From: an uncultured Marmoricola sp.
Lineage (GTDB): Bacteria; Actinomycetota; Actinomycetes; Propionibacteriales; Nocardioidaceae
Direction of reading: 5' to 3'
Assembly (NCBI RefSeq): GCF_943913695.1
Contig: NZ_CALTZE010000066.1
Coordinates: forward strand, 1 to 21,547
DNA length: 21,547 nt
Under the pieces are notes generated by a model, which worked only from the letters and a program-made list of their open reading frames with translations, did no database searches and had not been told where the DNA came from. Of the stretch, positions 14,192-21,547 are shown one piece after another. Both the position numbers and the translations under genes were made by a program. Within the stretch, counting starts at the first letter, position 1. Every line of letters starts with the position of its first letter.

Positions 14192-16029
14192 CCGTCGTGA
14201 TCCCGGCGGCCCCGGCGCCGGTGCCGCCGTGCGAGCCGAAGCCGTCGGGGCGCAGCTTCGTCACGGGCATCCGCGCGGCCGCGATCGGCGCCTCCGACTC
14301 CGCCGACGTGATGCGCGCGAGCTCCGCACCCGAGGGCTGGGAGGGCGACGCCGCCGAGCTCGCCGACCACGCCATGACCTCGACGGCCGACGACCTCGAC
14401 GGGGCGGTGGCGGCGATGCAGGCCGTGGTCGCGGCGGGTGAAGTCTTCTTCGACCAGCTCGACCTGCTCGTCGACCGGCGTACGACGCTAGTCGAGCGGC
14501 GCGAGGCGATCGTGGCCGACCTCGACGACTTCGCCGCGCGGGCGGCGTCCTACGACGTCGAGACCGAGGAGGCCGGCCTGCAGGCCGAGTCGCAGGCGCT
14601 CACCACGCGGATCCAGGTCTTCGAGGGCGACGTGCGCACGTGGATCCAGGACCTGAGCGCCGCCGAGGACACCTTCGTCGCGGCGCTGCAGTCGCACGAC
14701 TCGGTCGCCGAGGGCGACGCCGCGGCCGGCTCGGCGCCCGACACCGACCAGCTGGCGCAGCAGCTCTCCGAGCGCGCCGACGACCCCGAGGCGCTCAACC
14801 GGTGGTGGCAGTCGCTGAGCCCGGCCCAGCGCGAGGCCCTCAAGATCGACCACCCGGAGCTGGTGGGCAACGGCAACGGCATCCCGACCGTCGACCGTGA
14901 CGACGCCAACCGCGCCAACCTCAGCGAGGACCTCAACACCCTGCAGCAGCGCGAGGCCGACGGCGAGCTCTCCGAGGAGGACGCGGCCCGCCTCGAGCGC
15001 CTCGAGGGCATCTACGCCGCCATGCGGCTCAACGGCTCCGGCGACGACGACCCGACCAACGACGTCATCGACCCCGCGACCGGCGAGCCCGTGCAGCCCT
15101 ACCTGATGGTCTACGCCCCCGACGCCGCGCTCGGCGACGGCATGGCCGCGCTGGCCTGGGGCAACCCCGACACCGCCGACAACGTGTCGGTCAACGTGCC
15201 CGGCTTCAGCTCGACGATGGACAACTTCGACGGCGTCTCCGGCGATGCCCTCAACGTCTACGAGTCCGCGACCCAGCAGGACTCCGGCAGCGTGGCCTCG
15301 ATCGCCTGGCTCGGCTACAACGCACCCGACTTCGCCCAGTGGGACGATCCGATGGGCCTCGTCGACGGCACCGGGGTCGCCAACGAGGCGCTCGCGCGGG
15401 GTGGTGCGGCCAACCTCTCCGACTTCATCGACGGCCTGCGCAGCACCGACAAGGACCCGCCGCCCCACCTGACCGCCATCGGGCACAGCTACGGGTCCAC
15501 GACCGTGGCCAAGGCCTCGGGAGACGGCCTCGACGTCGACGCCACCGTGCTCGTCGGCAGCCCCGGCGCCGGCGCCGGCAACGACCACGCCTCCGACCTC
15601 TCGGGCGAGGTCTACGTCGGCTCGGCGCAGGACGACTTCGTCACCCGGTTCGGCAACTCCAGCATCGCCGGCCTCGGCGACGACCCCGCCGGCGCCGACT
15701 TCGGGGCCACCAGGTTCCAGGTCGACGACGCGGTCGACAACCCCTTCAGCATCGACAACCACACCTCCTACTTCGACGACGGCTCGACCTCGCTCGACAG
15801 CGTCGGCAGCATCGTGGCGGGCAACGGCGACCAGGTCGAGGCCATCGACGGACGCAGTGGCTCCGAGACCCCGCTGTGGTGGGCCGACAACACCGCGGGC
15901 GAGGCCGGACGCTGGCTGGGCGAGCGCGCCGAAGACATCGGCGAGGGTATCTACCACGCCGGCGAGGACGCCCTCGACGCCGGCCGCGACCTCGTCGAGT
16001 CGATCCCGAGGCCGCGCTGGCCCTTCTGA
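14188..16029 (+). CDS. DUF1023-type alpha/beta hydrolase with helical WxG-like N-terminus (type VII effector candidate)
   Basis: This 613-residue protein starts at a GTG overlapping the previous stop. Residues 1-200 are helical and Ala/Glu/Asp-rich, with Trp51-Glu-Gly53 (EGWEGDAAELADHA) matching the WxG turn of WXG100 proteins and a coiled-coil-like stretch at about 80-190. A linker follows (RWWQSLSPAQREALKIDHPELVGNGNG is split between helix and loop). The catalytic part resembles DUF1023 hydrolases: ADNVSVNVPGFSS, nucleophile Ser434 in GHSYGS, Asp482/483 in GSAQDDF as acid candidates, and His525 in NHTSYF. A C-terminal helix ends in PRPRWPF. There is no Sec signal, so export would be through type VII secretion. 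It could be a lipase/esterase-type toxin or a cell-envelope enzyme. No immunity gene is evident downstream. Confidence 0.82.
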   Translation: MTVVIPAAPAPVPPCEPKPSGRSFVTGIRAAAIGASDSADVMRASSAPEGWEGDAAELADHAMTSTADDLDGAVAAMQAVVAAGEVFFDQLDLLVDRRTTLVERREAIVADLDDFAARAASYDVETEEAGLQAESQALTTRIQVFEGDVRTWIQDLSAAEDTFVAALQSHDSVAEGDAAAGSAPDTDQLAQQLSERADDPEALNRWWQSLSPAQREALKIDHPELVGNGNGIPTVDRDDANRANLSEDLNTLQQREADGELSEEDAARLERLEGIYAAMRLNGSGDDDPTNDVIDPATGEPVQPYLMVYAPDAALGDGMAALAWGNPDTADNVSVNVPGFSSTMDNFDGVSGDALNVYESATQQDSGSVASIAWLGYNAPDFAQWDDPMGLVDGTGVANEALARGGAANLSDFIDGLRSTDKDPPPHLTAIGHSYGSTTVAKASGDGLDVDATVLVGSPGAGAGNDHASDLSGEVYVGSAQDDFVTRFGNSSIAGLGDDPAGADFGATRFQVDDAVDNPFSIDNHTSYFDDGSTSLDSVGSIVAGNGDQVEAIDGRSGSETPLWWADNTAGEAGRWLGERAEDIGEGIYHAGEDALDAGRDLVESIPRPRWPF

Positions 16030-16061
16030 GTCCGGGACCGAGCGCTGCTGGAGCCACCGCC

Positions 16062-16067
16062 TACGGT
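16062..16067 (+). promoter_or_regulatory. -10 hexamer TACGGT of the GH31 operon
   Basis: TACGGT ends 6 nt before the GTG at 16074, predicting a leaderless mRNA. It is only 33 bp downstream of the hydrolase stop, and no terminator is visible between them, so read-through from the previous cassette is possible. Confidence 0.5.
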
Positions 16068-16073
16068 GGGCGC

Positions 16074-18425
16074 GTGACCTCGCGCCTCGACGTCCCCGGC
16101 AACCCCGTCGCGCACCCGGAGGCGGTGGTCACCGGCGACCGGTGGCGCATCACCGTGCTCACGCCGGGACTGGTGCGCGTGGAGTGGTCCGACACCGGTG
16201 AGTTCGAGGACCGTGCGAGCACCTTCGCCGTGCACCGCGCGCTGCCCGTGCCGCACCACGACGTACGCCGCTCCGGGGAGCGGGTGGAGATCGTCACCGA
16301 CTGCCTGCACCTGGACTACGACGGCGGTCCTTTCAGCCCCAGCGGTCTGAAGGTGACGGTCGCGCGCAGCCTCGACAGCAGCCACACCAGCGTCTGGAGG
16401 TACGGCAAGCCGGCCGGCGGCCTCGGCGGCACCACCCGCACCCTCGACGACGTCGACGGCGCGGCGCCCCTCGACGGCGGTGTGGTCTCGCGCACCGGCA
16501 TCGCGGTCGTCGACGACTCGGCGTCGTTCCTCCTCGCCGACGGCCAGGCGGCGTCGCGACGCCCGGGGCACCGCGACCTCTACGTCTTCGCGCGCGGCAC
16601 CGACCATCGCGCCGCCGTGGCCGACCTGCACGCCGTCTCCGGGCCGGTGCCGCTGCTCCCCCGCTGGGCGCTCGGCAACTGGTGGAGCCGCTACCACCCC
16701 TACTCCGACGGGGAGTACCTCGAGCTGCTCGACCGCTTCGAGGCCGAGCAGGTGCCGCTGTCGGTCGCGGTGATCGACATGGACTGGCACTGGGTCGACA
16801 TCGACCCCCGGCACGGCGTCGGCTGGACCGGCTACTCGTGGAACACCGACCTCTTCCCCGACCCCGCCGCCTTCCTCGCCCAGCTCCACGAGCGCGGGCT
16901 CAGGGTCACGCTCAACGTGCACCCCGCCGACGGGGTGCGCTCCTTCGAGGACGCCTACCCCGCCGTCGCCGAGGCGATGGGCCTCGACCCCGCGAGCGAG
17001 CAGCCGGTCGCCTTCGACCCGACCGACCCGACCTTCCTCGACGCCTACTTCGAGCTGCTGCACCACCCGCTGGAGGAGCAGGGCGTCGACTTCTGGTGGC
17101 TCGACTGGCAGCAGGGCACCCACTCCCGCATCCCCGGCGTCGACCCGCTGTGGCTGCTCAACATCACCCACTTCAACGACTCCGCCCGTCGGGGCGACCT
17201 GCCGCTCACCTTCAGCCGCTACGCCGGGCCGGGCAGCCACCGCTACCCGATCGGCTTCTCCGGCGACACGGTGGTCAGCTGGGCCTCGCTGGCCTTCCAG
17301 CCGCACTTCACCGCCACGGCGTCCAACATCGGCTACGGCTGGTGGAGCCACGACGTCGGCGGCCACCTGTGGGGGCGCCGCGACCACGACCTGCACAACC
17401 GGTGGGTGCAGCTCGGCTGCTTCTCCCCGGTGCTACGGCTGCACTCGACGCTGCACCCCTTCATCCGCAAGGAGCCGTGGTCCTTCCCCGCGGAGACCCG
17501 GGCGAGCGTCGACCACTTCCTGCGGCTGCGACACCGGCTGCTGCCCTACCTGCACACGATGAACGTCCGCGCCTCGGAGCACTCGTTGCCGCTGGTGGAG
17601 CCGATGTACTGGGAGCACCCCGAGCACCCGGCCGCCTACGACGTGCCGACGCAGTTCCGCTTCGGCTCCGAGGTGGTGGTGGCCGCGATCGTCGAGCCGC
17701 TCGACCCGGTGCTGCTGCTGGGCCGCACCGACGCGTGGCTGCCCGAGGGCGGCTGGACCGACCTGCTCACGGGCGTCCGGTACGCCGGCGGACGACGGCT
17801 GCGGCTGCACCGACCGGCCGAGGGCTACCCCGTGCTGCTGCCCGACGGTGCCCTACTGCCGCTGGCGGGCCGCGACGGCGAGGCCGTCGGCATCGAGCAC
17901 CCCGAGGTGCTCGAGCTGGTGCTCGCCCCCGGTGCCAGCGGCTCCTTCGATCTCGTGGAGGACGACGGCCACGTCGACGGCGCCCGGGCCACCACCCCGA
18001 TCCGCTACGACGCCACCACCGGTGAGGTGCGCATCGGCCCGGTCACGGGTGAGGCCTCGGTGGTGCCGGTGTCGCGCACGTGGCACCTGACCGTGCTGGG
18101 CGCCTCCGTCGCCGGCGCCCAGGAAGGCCCGGTCGGCGCCCGTCTGGAGCTCGGCACCGCGGGGCCCGGCGACGAGCTGGTGGTGCGCCTGGAGGACGTC
18201 ACGCCGCACGGCTGGGAGCACACGCCCGCCCGGGTCGAGGAGCTGCTGCACCGCGCCCAGGTGGAGCACGACACCAAGCTGCGGGTCGACGAGGTCGTCC
18301 GGGAGGCGACCTCCGCCGCCACCGCCGCGGCCGCCGTACGCGGGCTCGGGCTCGACCGGGCGCTGGAGGACGCCGTGCTCGAGCTCGTGCTGGCCGAGCC
18401 CGACCAGCGCCTGCGTAGCGTGTGA
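16074..18425 (+). CDS. Glycoside hydrolase family 31 protein (alpha-glycosidase)
   Basis: This 783-residue cytoplasmic protein (no signal peptide) has a GH31 layout: an N-terminal beta-sandwich (1-190) with DYDGGPFSPSGLKVTV and VWRYGKPAGGLGGTTRTLDDVDG, a TIM barrel (about 195-540) and C-terminal beta domains. The barrel has WALGNWWSRYHPY, VIDMDWHWVDIDP, GYSWNTDLFPDPAAFL and GLRVTLNVHPADGV. The predicted nucleophile is Asp344 in FWWLDWQQG, where the common alpha-glucosidase form is WxDMNE. The acid/base is Asp398 in GFSGDTVVSW. The helical C-terminal tail (about 720-783) is Ala/Glu-rich and unusual for GH31. Substrate specificity cannot be assigned. It starts a four-gene operon, and its TGA overlaps the next GTG (18422). 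Confidence 0.88.
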   Translation: MTSRLDVPGNPVAHPEAVVTGDRWRITVLTPGLVRVEWSDTGEFEDRASTFAVHRALPVPHHDVRRSGERVEIVTDCLHLDYDGGPFSPSGLKVTVARSLDSSHTSVWRYGKPAGGLGGTTRTLDDVDGAAPLDGGVVSRTGIAVVDDSASFLLADGQAASRRPGHRDLYVFARGTDHRAAVADLHAVSGPVPLLPRWALGNWWSRYHPYSDGEYLELLDRFEAEQVPLSVAVIDMDWHWVDIDPRHGVGWTGYSWNTDLFPDPAAFLAQLHERGLRVTLNVHPADGVRSFEDAYPAVAEAMGLDPASEQPVAFDPTDPTFLDAYFELLHHPLEEQGVDFWWLDWQQGTHSRIPGVDPLWLLNITHFNDSARRGDLPLTFSRYAGPGSHRYPIGFSGDTVVSWASLAFQPHFTATASNIGYGWWSHDVGGHLWGRRDHDLHNRWVQLGCFSPVLRLHSTLHPFIRKEPWSFPAETRASVDHFLRLRHRLLPYLHTMNVRASEHSLPLVEPMYWEHPEHPAAYDVPTQFRFGSEVVVAAIVEPLDPVLLLGRTDAWLPEGGWTDLLTGVRYAGGRRLRLHRPAEGYPVLLPDGALLPLAGRDGEAVGIEHPEVLELVLAPGASGSFDLVEDDGHVDGARATTPIRYDATTGEVRIGPVTGEASVVPVSRTWHLTVLGASVAGAQEGPVGARLELGTAGPGDELVVRLEDVTPHGWEHTPARVEELLHRAQVEHDTKLRVDEVVREATSAATAAAAVRGLGLDRALEDAVLELVLAEPDQRLRSV

Positions 18426-19543
18426 GGGTGGTCCCTGCGGCGCGCTGGCTGCTGGTGCTCGCCGTCGCCGTGGGGCTGGCCGGAGCGCCGGTGCTCGTGC
18501 GCGCGTGGCCGGTGGCGGAGTCCGACGTCGGCGCGGTGACGCTGGCCGAGCGGATGCGCGCGGCCGACGCGATCGGCTGGTCCGGGGAGGTCCGCACCCA
18601 GGGCGCCGTCGAGGTGCCCCTCAGCGACTCCGACTTCGACGGGGTGGCACGGCTGCTCGGCGAGTCCAGCCAGCTGCGGGTGTGGTGGCGCTCGGCCCAG
18701 GAGTACCGCGTCGACCGGGTCCGCCCCAGCGGCGAGACCGACGTGGTCCGTGACGGCGGCATGACGGTGCGCTGGCGCTACGAGGGCAACCGCGTCAGCT
18801 TCTCGCCCTACACCGCGCTGCGGCTGCCCGACGACCCCGACGTCGTCCCCGTCTCGCTCGCGGGGCGGATGCTCTCGGGCGCCACCGCCGAGGAGCTGGA
18901 GCGGCTGCCGAGCGAGCGGATCGCGGGCCGCGCGGCCGCCGGGCTGCGGCTCACCCCGTCAGACCCGCGCTCGACGCTGAGCCGCGTCGACCTCTGGGCC
19001 GACGCCGAGAGCGGGCTGCCGCTGCGCGTCGAGGTGTACGCCGGCGGGCCGGCGCCGGTGCTGAGCAGCGAGGTGGAGCGGCTCGACCTCGAGATGCCCA
19101 CGACGGCGCAGACCGACCTCGACATCGGCTCCGGGGTCGACTTCTCGCGGGGTGTCAGCCTCGACGAGGGCAGCACCGCATCGGACTCGGCCTACCGGCC
19201 GGTGGCGGCTCTGGCCGGACTCCCCCGCCGCGACATCGCCGACCCCGTCGACCCCGGCCGCGACGCCGAGCTGGGCGCCAACGCCGTCTACGGCCGCGGC
19301 CCGACGGCGGTCGCGGCGCTGCCGGTGCGCGACTCCGTGGCGCGCGGGTTGGCCGAGCAGCTGGGCAAGATCCGCGCGAGCCGCTTCGGTCGCGACCGGA
19401 TCTCCGTCGAGCTCGGACCGCTCTCGGTGGTGCTGACCCGTACCGCCGAGCGTGCCTTCCTGCTGGTGGGCACGGTCACCGCGCCGACCCTGGCCCGCGC
19501 GAGCGACGACCTGGTGGCCGCCGTCGACCGGCAGGTGCCGTGA
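18422..19543 (+). CDS. LolA/RseB-like membrane-anchored protein
   Basis: This 373-residue protein has one N-terminal hydrophobic segment (about 7-27, WLLVLAVAVGLAGAPVLV) and is predicted to be mostly outside the membrane. The pattern of long strands (GWSGEVRTQGAVEVPLSDSDFDGVARLLG, LRVWWRSAQEYRVDRVRPSGETDVVRDGG, MTVRWRYEGNRVSF, SRVDLWADAESGLPLRVEVY) resembles the LolA/RseB/MucB-like fold, found in actinobacterial proteins annotated as sigma-E regulatory protein or outer-membrane lipoprotein-sorting protein. No sigma or anti-sigma gene is nearby. A position between GH31 and an ABC-2 ATPase/permease suggests a partner of that transporter. The GTG at 18422 overlaps the GH31 stop. GTG 18428 is an alternative start. 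Confidence 0.72.
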   Translation: MRVVPAARWLLVLAVAVGLAGAPVLVRAWPVAESDVGAVTLAERMRAADAIGWSGEVRTQGAVEVPLSDSDFDGVARLLGESSQLRVWWRSAQEYRVDRVRPSGETDVVRDGGMTVRWRYEGNRVSFSPYTALRLPDDPDVVPVSLAGRMLSGATAEELERLPSERIAGRAAAGLRLTPSDPRSTLSRVDLWADAESGLPLRVEVYAGGPAPVLSSEVERLDLEMPTTAQTDLDIGSGVDFSRGVSLDEGSTASDSAYRPVAALAGLPRRDIADPVDPGRDAELGANAVYGRGPTAVAALPVRDSVARGLAEQLGKIRASRFGRDRISVELGPLSVVLTRTAERAFLLVGTVTAPTLARASDDLVAAVDRQVP

Positions 19544-20460
19544 GCACCGCACCCGCGCTGCTGCGCACGACCGGCCTGACCAAGCGCTACCGCCACGGCA
19601 TCGTCGCGGTCGACGACGTGTCCCTCGAGGTGCGCGAGGGCGACGTCTACGGCTTCCTCGGCGCCAACGGCTCGGGCAAGACCACCACCATCCGGATGCT
19701 GCTCGGCCTGGTGCTGGCGAGCTCCGGCGACATCGAGCTCTTCGGCCAGTCGATGCCCCGCGCCGCCGCGGCGGTGCTGCCCCGCGTCGGCGCCCTGGTC
19801 GAAGGGCCGGGCGCCTACGCCCATCTCTCGGGGTCGGCCAACCTCGCCGTGCTCGACGCCGCGGGCCGCGCTCGGCTGCGGCGCGGGGCTCGGCGCCGCC
19901 GGGTCACCGAGGTGCTGGAGCAGGTCGGGCTCGACCCCGGCGACCGACGGCCGGTGCGCACCTACTCCCTCGGCATGCGCCAGCGGCTCGGGCTCGCGTC
20001 CGCGCTCTTCCACCGCCCCGAGCTGCTGGTGCTCGACGAGCCCACCAACGGCCTCGACCCGCAGGGCATCCAGGAGATCCGGGACCTGCTGCTCGACCTG
20101 CACCGCCAAGGCACCACGGTGCTGCTCTCCAGCCACCTGCTCGCCGAGGTCGAGCAGCTCTCCACCCGCGTCGGGGTGCTCGACCGCGGCCGGCTGGTGC
20201 TCCAGGACGACCTCGCCTCGCTGCACGCGCCCACGGGCCGGGTGCGGCTGCGCACGCCCGACCCCGACCGGGTCGTCGCGCTGCTCGACGGGCGGGTGGA
20301 GCGGCGGGATGCCGACGTGCTGCTCGTCCGCGCAGACGACCCCGCCCGGCTCAACGCCGACCTGGTCGCGGCCGGCGTACGCATCGGGGAGCTGGGGCCC
20401 GAGCGCCGCACCCTGGAGCAGGTCGTGCTCCAGGCCACCTCAGCGGGAGCCCGGTCGTGA
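19540..20460 (+). CDS. ABC-2 type transporter ATP-binding protein
   Basis: This is a single-domain ABC ATPase of 306 residues of the drug/lipid exporter (CcmA/NatA-like) group. Walker A is GANGSGKTT (41-49), with signature YSLGMRQRLGLASAL, Walker B LLVLDEPTNGLDP (Asp166) and H-loop LLSSHLLAEVEQL. The signature is the SLGMRQR variant usual in this group, where many ABC proteins have LSGGQ. A C-terminal extension (about 225-306: RVRLRTPDPDRVVALLDG, VRADDPARLNADLVAAGVRIGELGPERRTLEQVVLQ) is the accessory domain common in these exporters. The GTG at 19540 overlaps the previous stop, and the TGA overlaps the permease GTG, so the three are coupled. Confidence 0.92.
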   Translation: MSTAPALLRTTGLTKRYRHGIVAVDDVSLEVREGDVYGFLGANGSGKTTTIRMLLGLVLASSGDIELFGQSMPRAAAAVLPRVGALVEGPGAYAHLSGSANLAVLDAAGRARLRRGARRRRVTEVLEQVGLDPGDRRPVRTYSLGMRQRLGLASALFHRPELLVLDEPTNGLDPQGIQEIRDLLLDLHRQGTTVLLSSHLLAEVEQLSTRVGVLDRGRLVLQDDLASLHAPTGRVRLRTPDPDRVVALLDGRVERRDADVLLVRADDPARLNADLVAAGVRIGELGPERRTLEQVVLQATSAGARS

Positions 20461-21266
20461 TCCGCGTCGAGCTGTGGCAGCTGCTGCGCCGCCCGCGCAC
20501 GTGGATCACCCTGGCGGCGCTCAACGCGCTGCCCGCGGTGGTGGCGGTGCTGCTGGCCGTCACCGACCTCGGCCCGCGACCCGGCACGGGGCCGCCCTTC
20601 CTCTCCGCCGTGCTCAGCGACGGCACGCTCTTCCCGTTGGCCGCGCTCGGCCTGGTGCTGCCGCTCTTCCTGCCCGTCGCCGTCGCGGTCGTCGGCGGCG
20701 ACGCGATCGCCGGGGAGTCGCAGGGCGGCACGCTGCGCTACCTGCTGGTGCGACCCGTCGGGCGGCGCCACCTGCTCGTCGCCAAGCTCGTCAGCGTCGT
20801 GGCGTTCGTGGTGCTGGCGGTGCTGGCGGTCGCGGTGGTCGGCTACGCGCTCGGCGCGTTGCTGCTCGGCGACGCCCCCGGCGGCGTGGTGAGCGTCTCC
20901 GGCAGCACCCTGACGCAGGCCCAGATGGTGCAGCGCACGGCCATGACCTTCTGCTACGTCGTGCTCGCGATGCTCGGCGTCGCCGCCATCGCGCTCTTCT
21001 TCAGCACCCTCACCGACTCGGCCGTCGGGGCCGCACTCGCGACGATCGGGCTGCTCGTCGGCTCCACGGTGCTGCTCGGCCTCGACGCCGCCGACGCGAT
21101 CCAGCCCTACCTGCTGACGCGGCACTGGCTGGCCTTCGTCGACCTCTTCCGCGACCCGATCCGCTGGGGCGACCTCGTCGCCGGCACCCTGACCCAGCTG
21201 GCCTACCTCGCCGTCTTCGCCGGCGCCGCCTGGGCCAACTTCGCCACCAAGGACGTCGACCGCTAG
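20457..21266 (+). CDS. ABC-2 type transporter permease
   Basis: This 269-residue membrane protein has about six hydrophobic segments: near 17-38 (WITLAALNALPAVVAVLLAVTD is one), about 58-82, 104-130, 160-185, 190-210 and 245-262. GGDAIAGESQGGTLRYLLVRPVGRRHLLVAKL is the family's cytoplasmic loop: the 'E..GTL..ll..PvsR..ll..K' motif. It pairs with the ATPase encoded immediately upstream (GTGA overlap). The exported substrate is unknown; neighbouring LolA-like and GH31 proteins hint at a lipid- or glycan-linked cargo, but this is speculative. It is the last gene of the operon and is followed by repeats only. Confidence 0.9.
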   Translation: MIRVELWQLLRRPRTWITLAALNALPAVVAVLLAVTDLGPRPGTGPPFLSAVLSDGTLFPLAALGLVLPLFLPVAVAVVGGDAIAGESQGGTLRYLLVRPVGRRHLLVAKLVSVVAFVVLAVLAVAVVGYALGALLLGDAPGGVVSVSGSTLTQAQMVQRTAMTFCYVVLAMLGVAAIALFFSTLTDSAVGAALATIGLLVGSTVLLGLDAADAIQPYLLTRHWLAFVDLFRDPIRWGDLVAGTLTQLAYLAVFAGAAWANFATKDVDR

Positions 21267-21270
21267 CACC

Positions 21271-21422
21271 GCCGGTCGAGGTGCGAGCCCCGGCCGGTGG
21301 GTCGAGGTGCGAGCGCCAGCCGGTGGGTCGAGGTGCGAGCGCCGTCCGGTGGGTCGACGTGCGAGCGCCAGCCGGTGGGTCGAGGAAGGCGCGCAGCCGG
21401 TGGGTCGAGGTGCAAGCGCCAG
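21271..21422. repeat. 26-bp tandem repeat array
   Basis: Units beginning CCGGTGGGTCGAGG start at 21294, 21320, 21346, 21372, 21397 and 21423. Four spacings are 26 bp and one is 25 bp. A shortened unit lies at 21272. The consensus continues TGCGAGCGCCAG. The unit at 21372 switches to GAAGGCGCGCAG. No spacers exist, so it is not a CRISPR array. It begins 4 bp after the permease stop codon and may affect termination. ORFs across it are low-complexity artefacts. Confidence 0.85.
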
Positions 21423-21547
21423 CCGGTGGTCGAGGAAGGCGCGCAGCGCCTGTCTCGAGGCCCTCGACCACCCGCGTGACGACAGGCGGCCCTCCGGCTC
21501 ACCGGGTCTCGAGGCCCTCGCCCAGGGGCTCGGGCACCTCGACCACC
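21423..21547. repeat. Inverted intergenic repeat element (TCGAGG/CTCGACCACC type)
   Basis: GGTGGTCGAGG (21426-21436) has inverted copies CCTCGACCACC at 21462-21472 and again at 21537-21547, the edge of the window. Between them are CTGTCTCGAGGCCCTCG (21450-21466) and GGGTCTCGAGGCCCTCG (21504-21520), direct copies. This resembles palindromic intergenic repeats I associate with Nocardioides-like genomes. No gene is supported in the 281 bp after the permease, although the element may continue past the edge. Confidence 0.65.

Noticed and set aside
14488..15957. 489-codon reverse-strand frame opposite the DUF1023 hydrolase
   Set aside because: It is a Val/Gly-rich antisense shadow with no motif. 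The + strand has the complete hydrolase with its GHSYGS motif.
15339..16073. Long N-terminal extension of the GH31 frame
   Set aside because: It lies in another frame of the hydrolase gene and is Arg-rich with no domain. The GTG at 16074 has a -10 hexamer and matches the start of the GH31 beta-sandwich.
21294..21448. Possible CRISPR array
   Set aside because: Units abut at 25-26 bp with no unique spacers and no cas genes, so it is a plain tandem repeat.
21010..21471. Reverse-strand ORF with PPAGARTSTH-like repeats
   Set aside because: It is created by translating the 26-bp tandem repeat and the antisense of the permease. It has no start signals and the repeat has a 25-bp unit that breaks any periodic coding.

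Overview
The window is very GC-rich actinobacterial chromosomal DNA, and a Nocardioides-like organism (Nocardioidaceae) is my best guess. Supporting signs are overwhelming G/C at codon third positions, many GTG starts, ATGA/GTGA stop-start overlaps, several apparently leaderless genes with a TANNNT hexamer 6-7 nt before the start codon, and intergenic TCGAGG/CTCGACC-type repeats. The lineage is an inference from style, not from a database match.

Region 1 (1-9190) is a carbohydrate uptake and catabolism locus. A divergent ROK-family regulator (cut by the left edge) is separated by a striking 53-bp interrupted palindrome from a seven-gene run: a double-domain CUT2 (RbsA/MglA-type) ATPase, two RbsC-type permeases, a lipoprotein solute-binding protein, a D-tagatose/allulose 3-epimerase-like TIM-barrel protein, a Gfo/Idh/MocA dehydrogenase and a second, longer TIM-barrel isomerase/epimerase. 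No sugar kinase is present. The gene set suggests import of an unphosphorylated sugar, polyol or glycoside followed by oxidation and epimerisation or lyase chemistry, perhaps through a 3-keto intermediate. The substrate cannot be read from the sequence.

Region 2 (9191-9959) holds a cluster of hairpins, a small reverse-strand gene resembling Imm5-like putative immunity proteins, and a 21-22 bp threefold repeat.

Region 3 (9960-12585, reverse strand) is leuS, encoding leucyl-tRNA synthetase. Its leader has a -10 hexamer, an eight-codon ORF fMTPALLLA with three consecutive Leu codons, a hairpin starting at the leader stop codon, and a textbook intrinsic terminator before the leuS start. This is a leucine-responsive attenuator candidate.

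Region 4 (12619-16029) has a leaderless lipoprotein gene, then an overlapping three-gene cassette: an unknown 173-aa protein, a WXG100/EspC-like small protein with a PGY tail, and a 613-aa protein combining a WxG-bearing helical N-terminus with a DUF1023-type alpha/beta hydrolase. It looks like a type VII secretion effector cassette.

Region 5 (16062-21266) is a tight four-gene operon with stop-start overlaps throughout: a GH31 glycosidase, a LolA/RseB-like membrane-anchored protein, and an ABC-2 type ATPase/permease pair. The last 281 bp contain no gene and are filled with a 26-bp tandem repeat and related inverted repeats.
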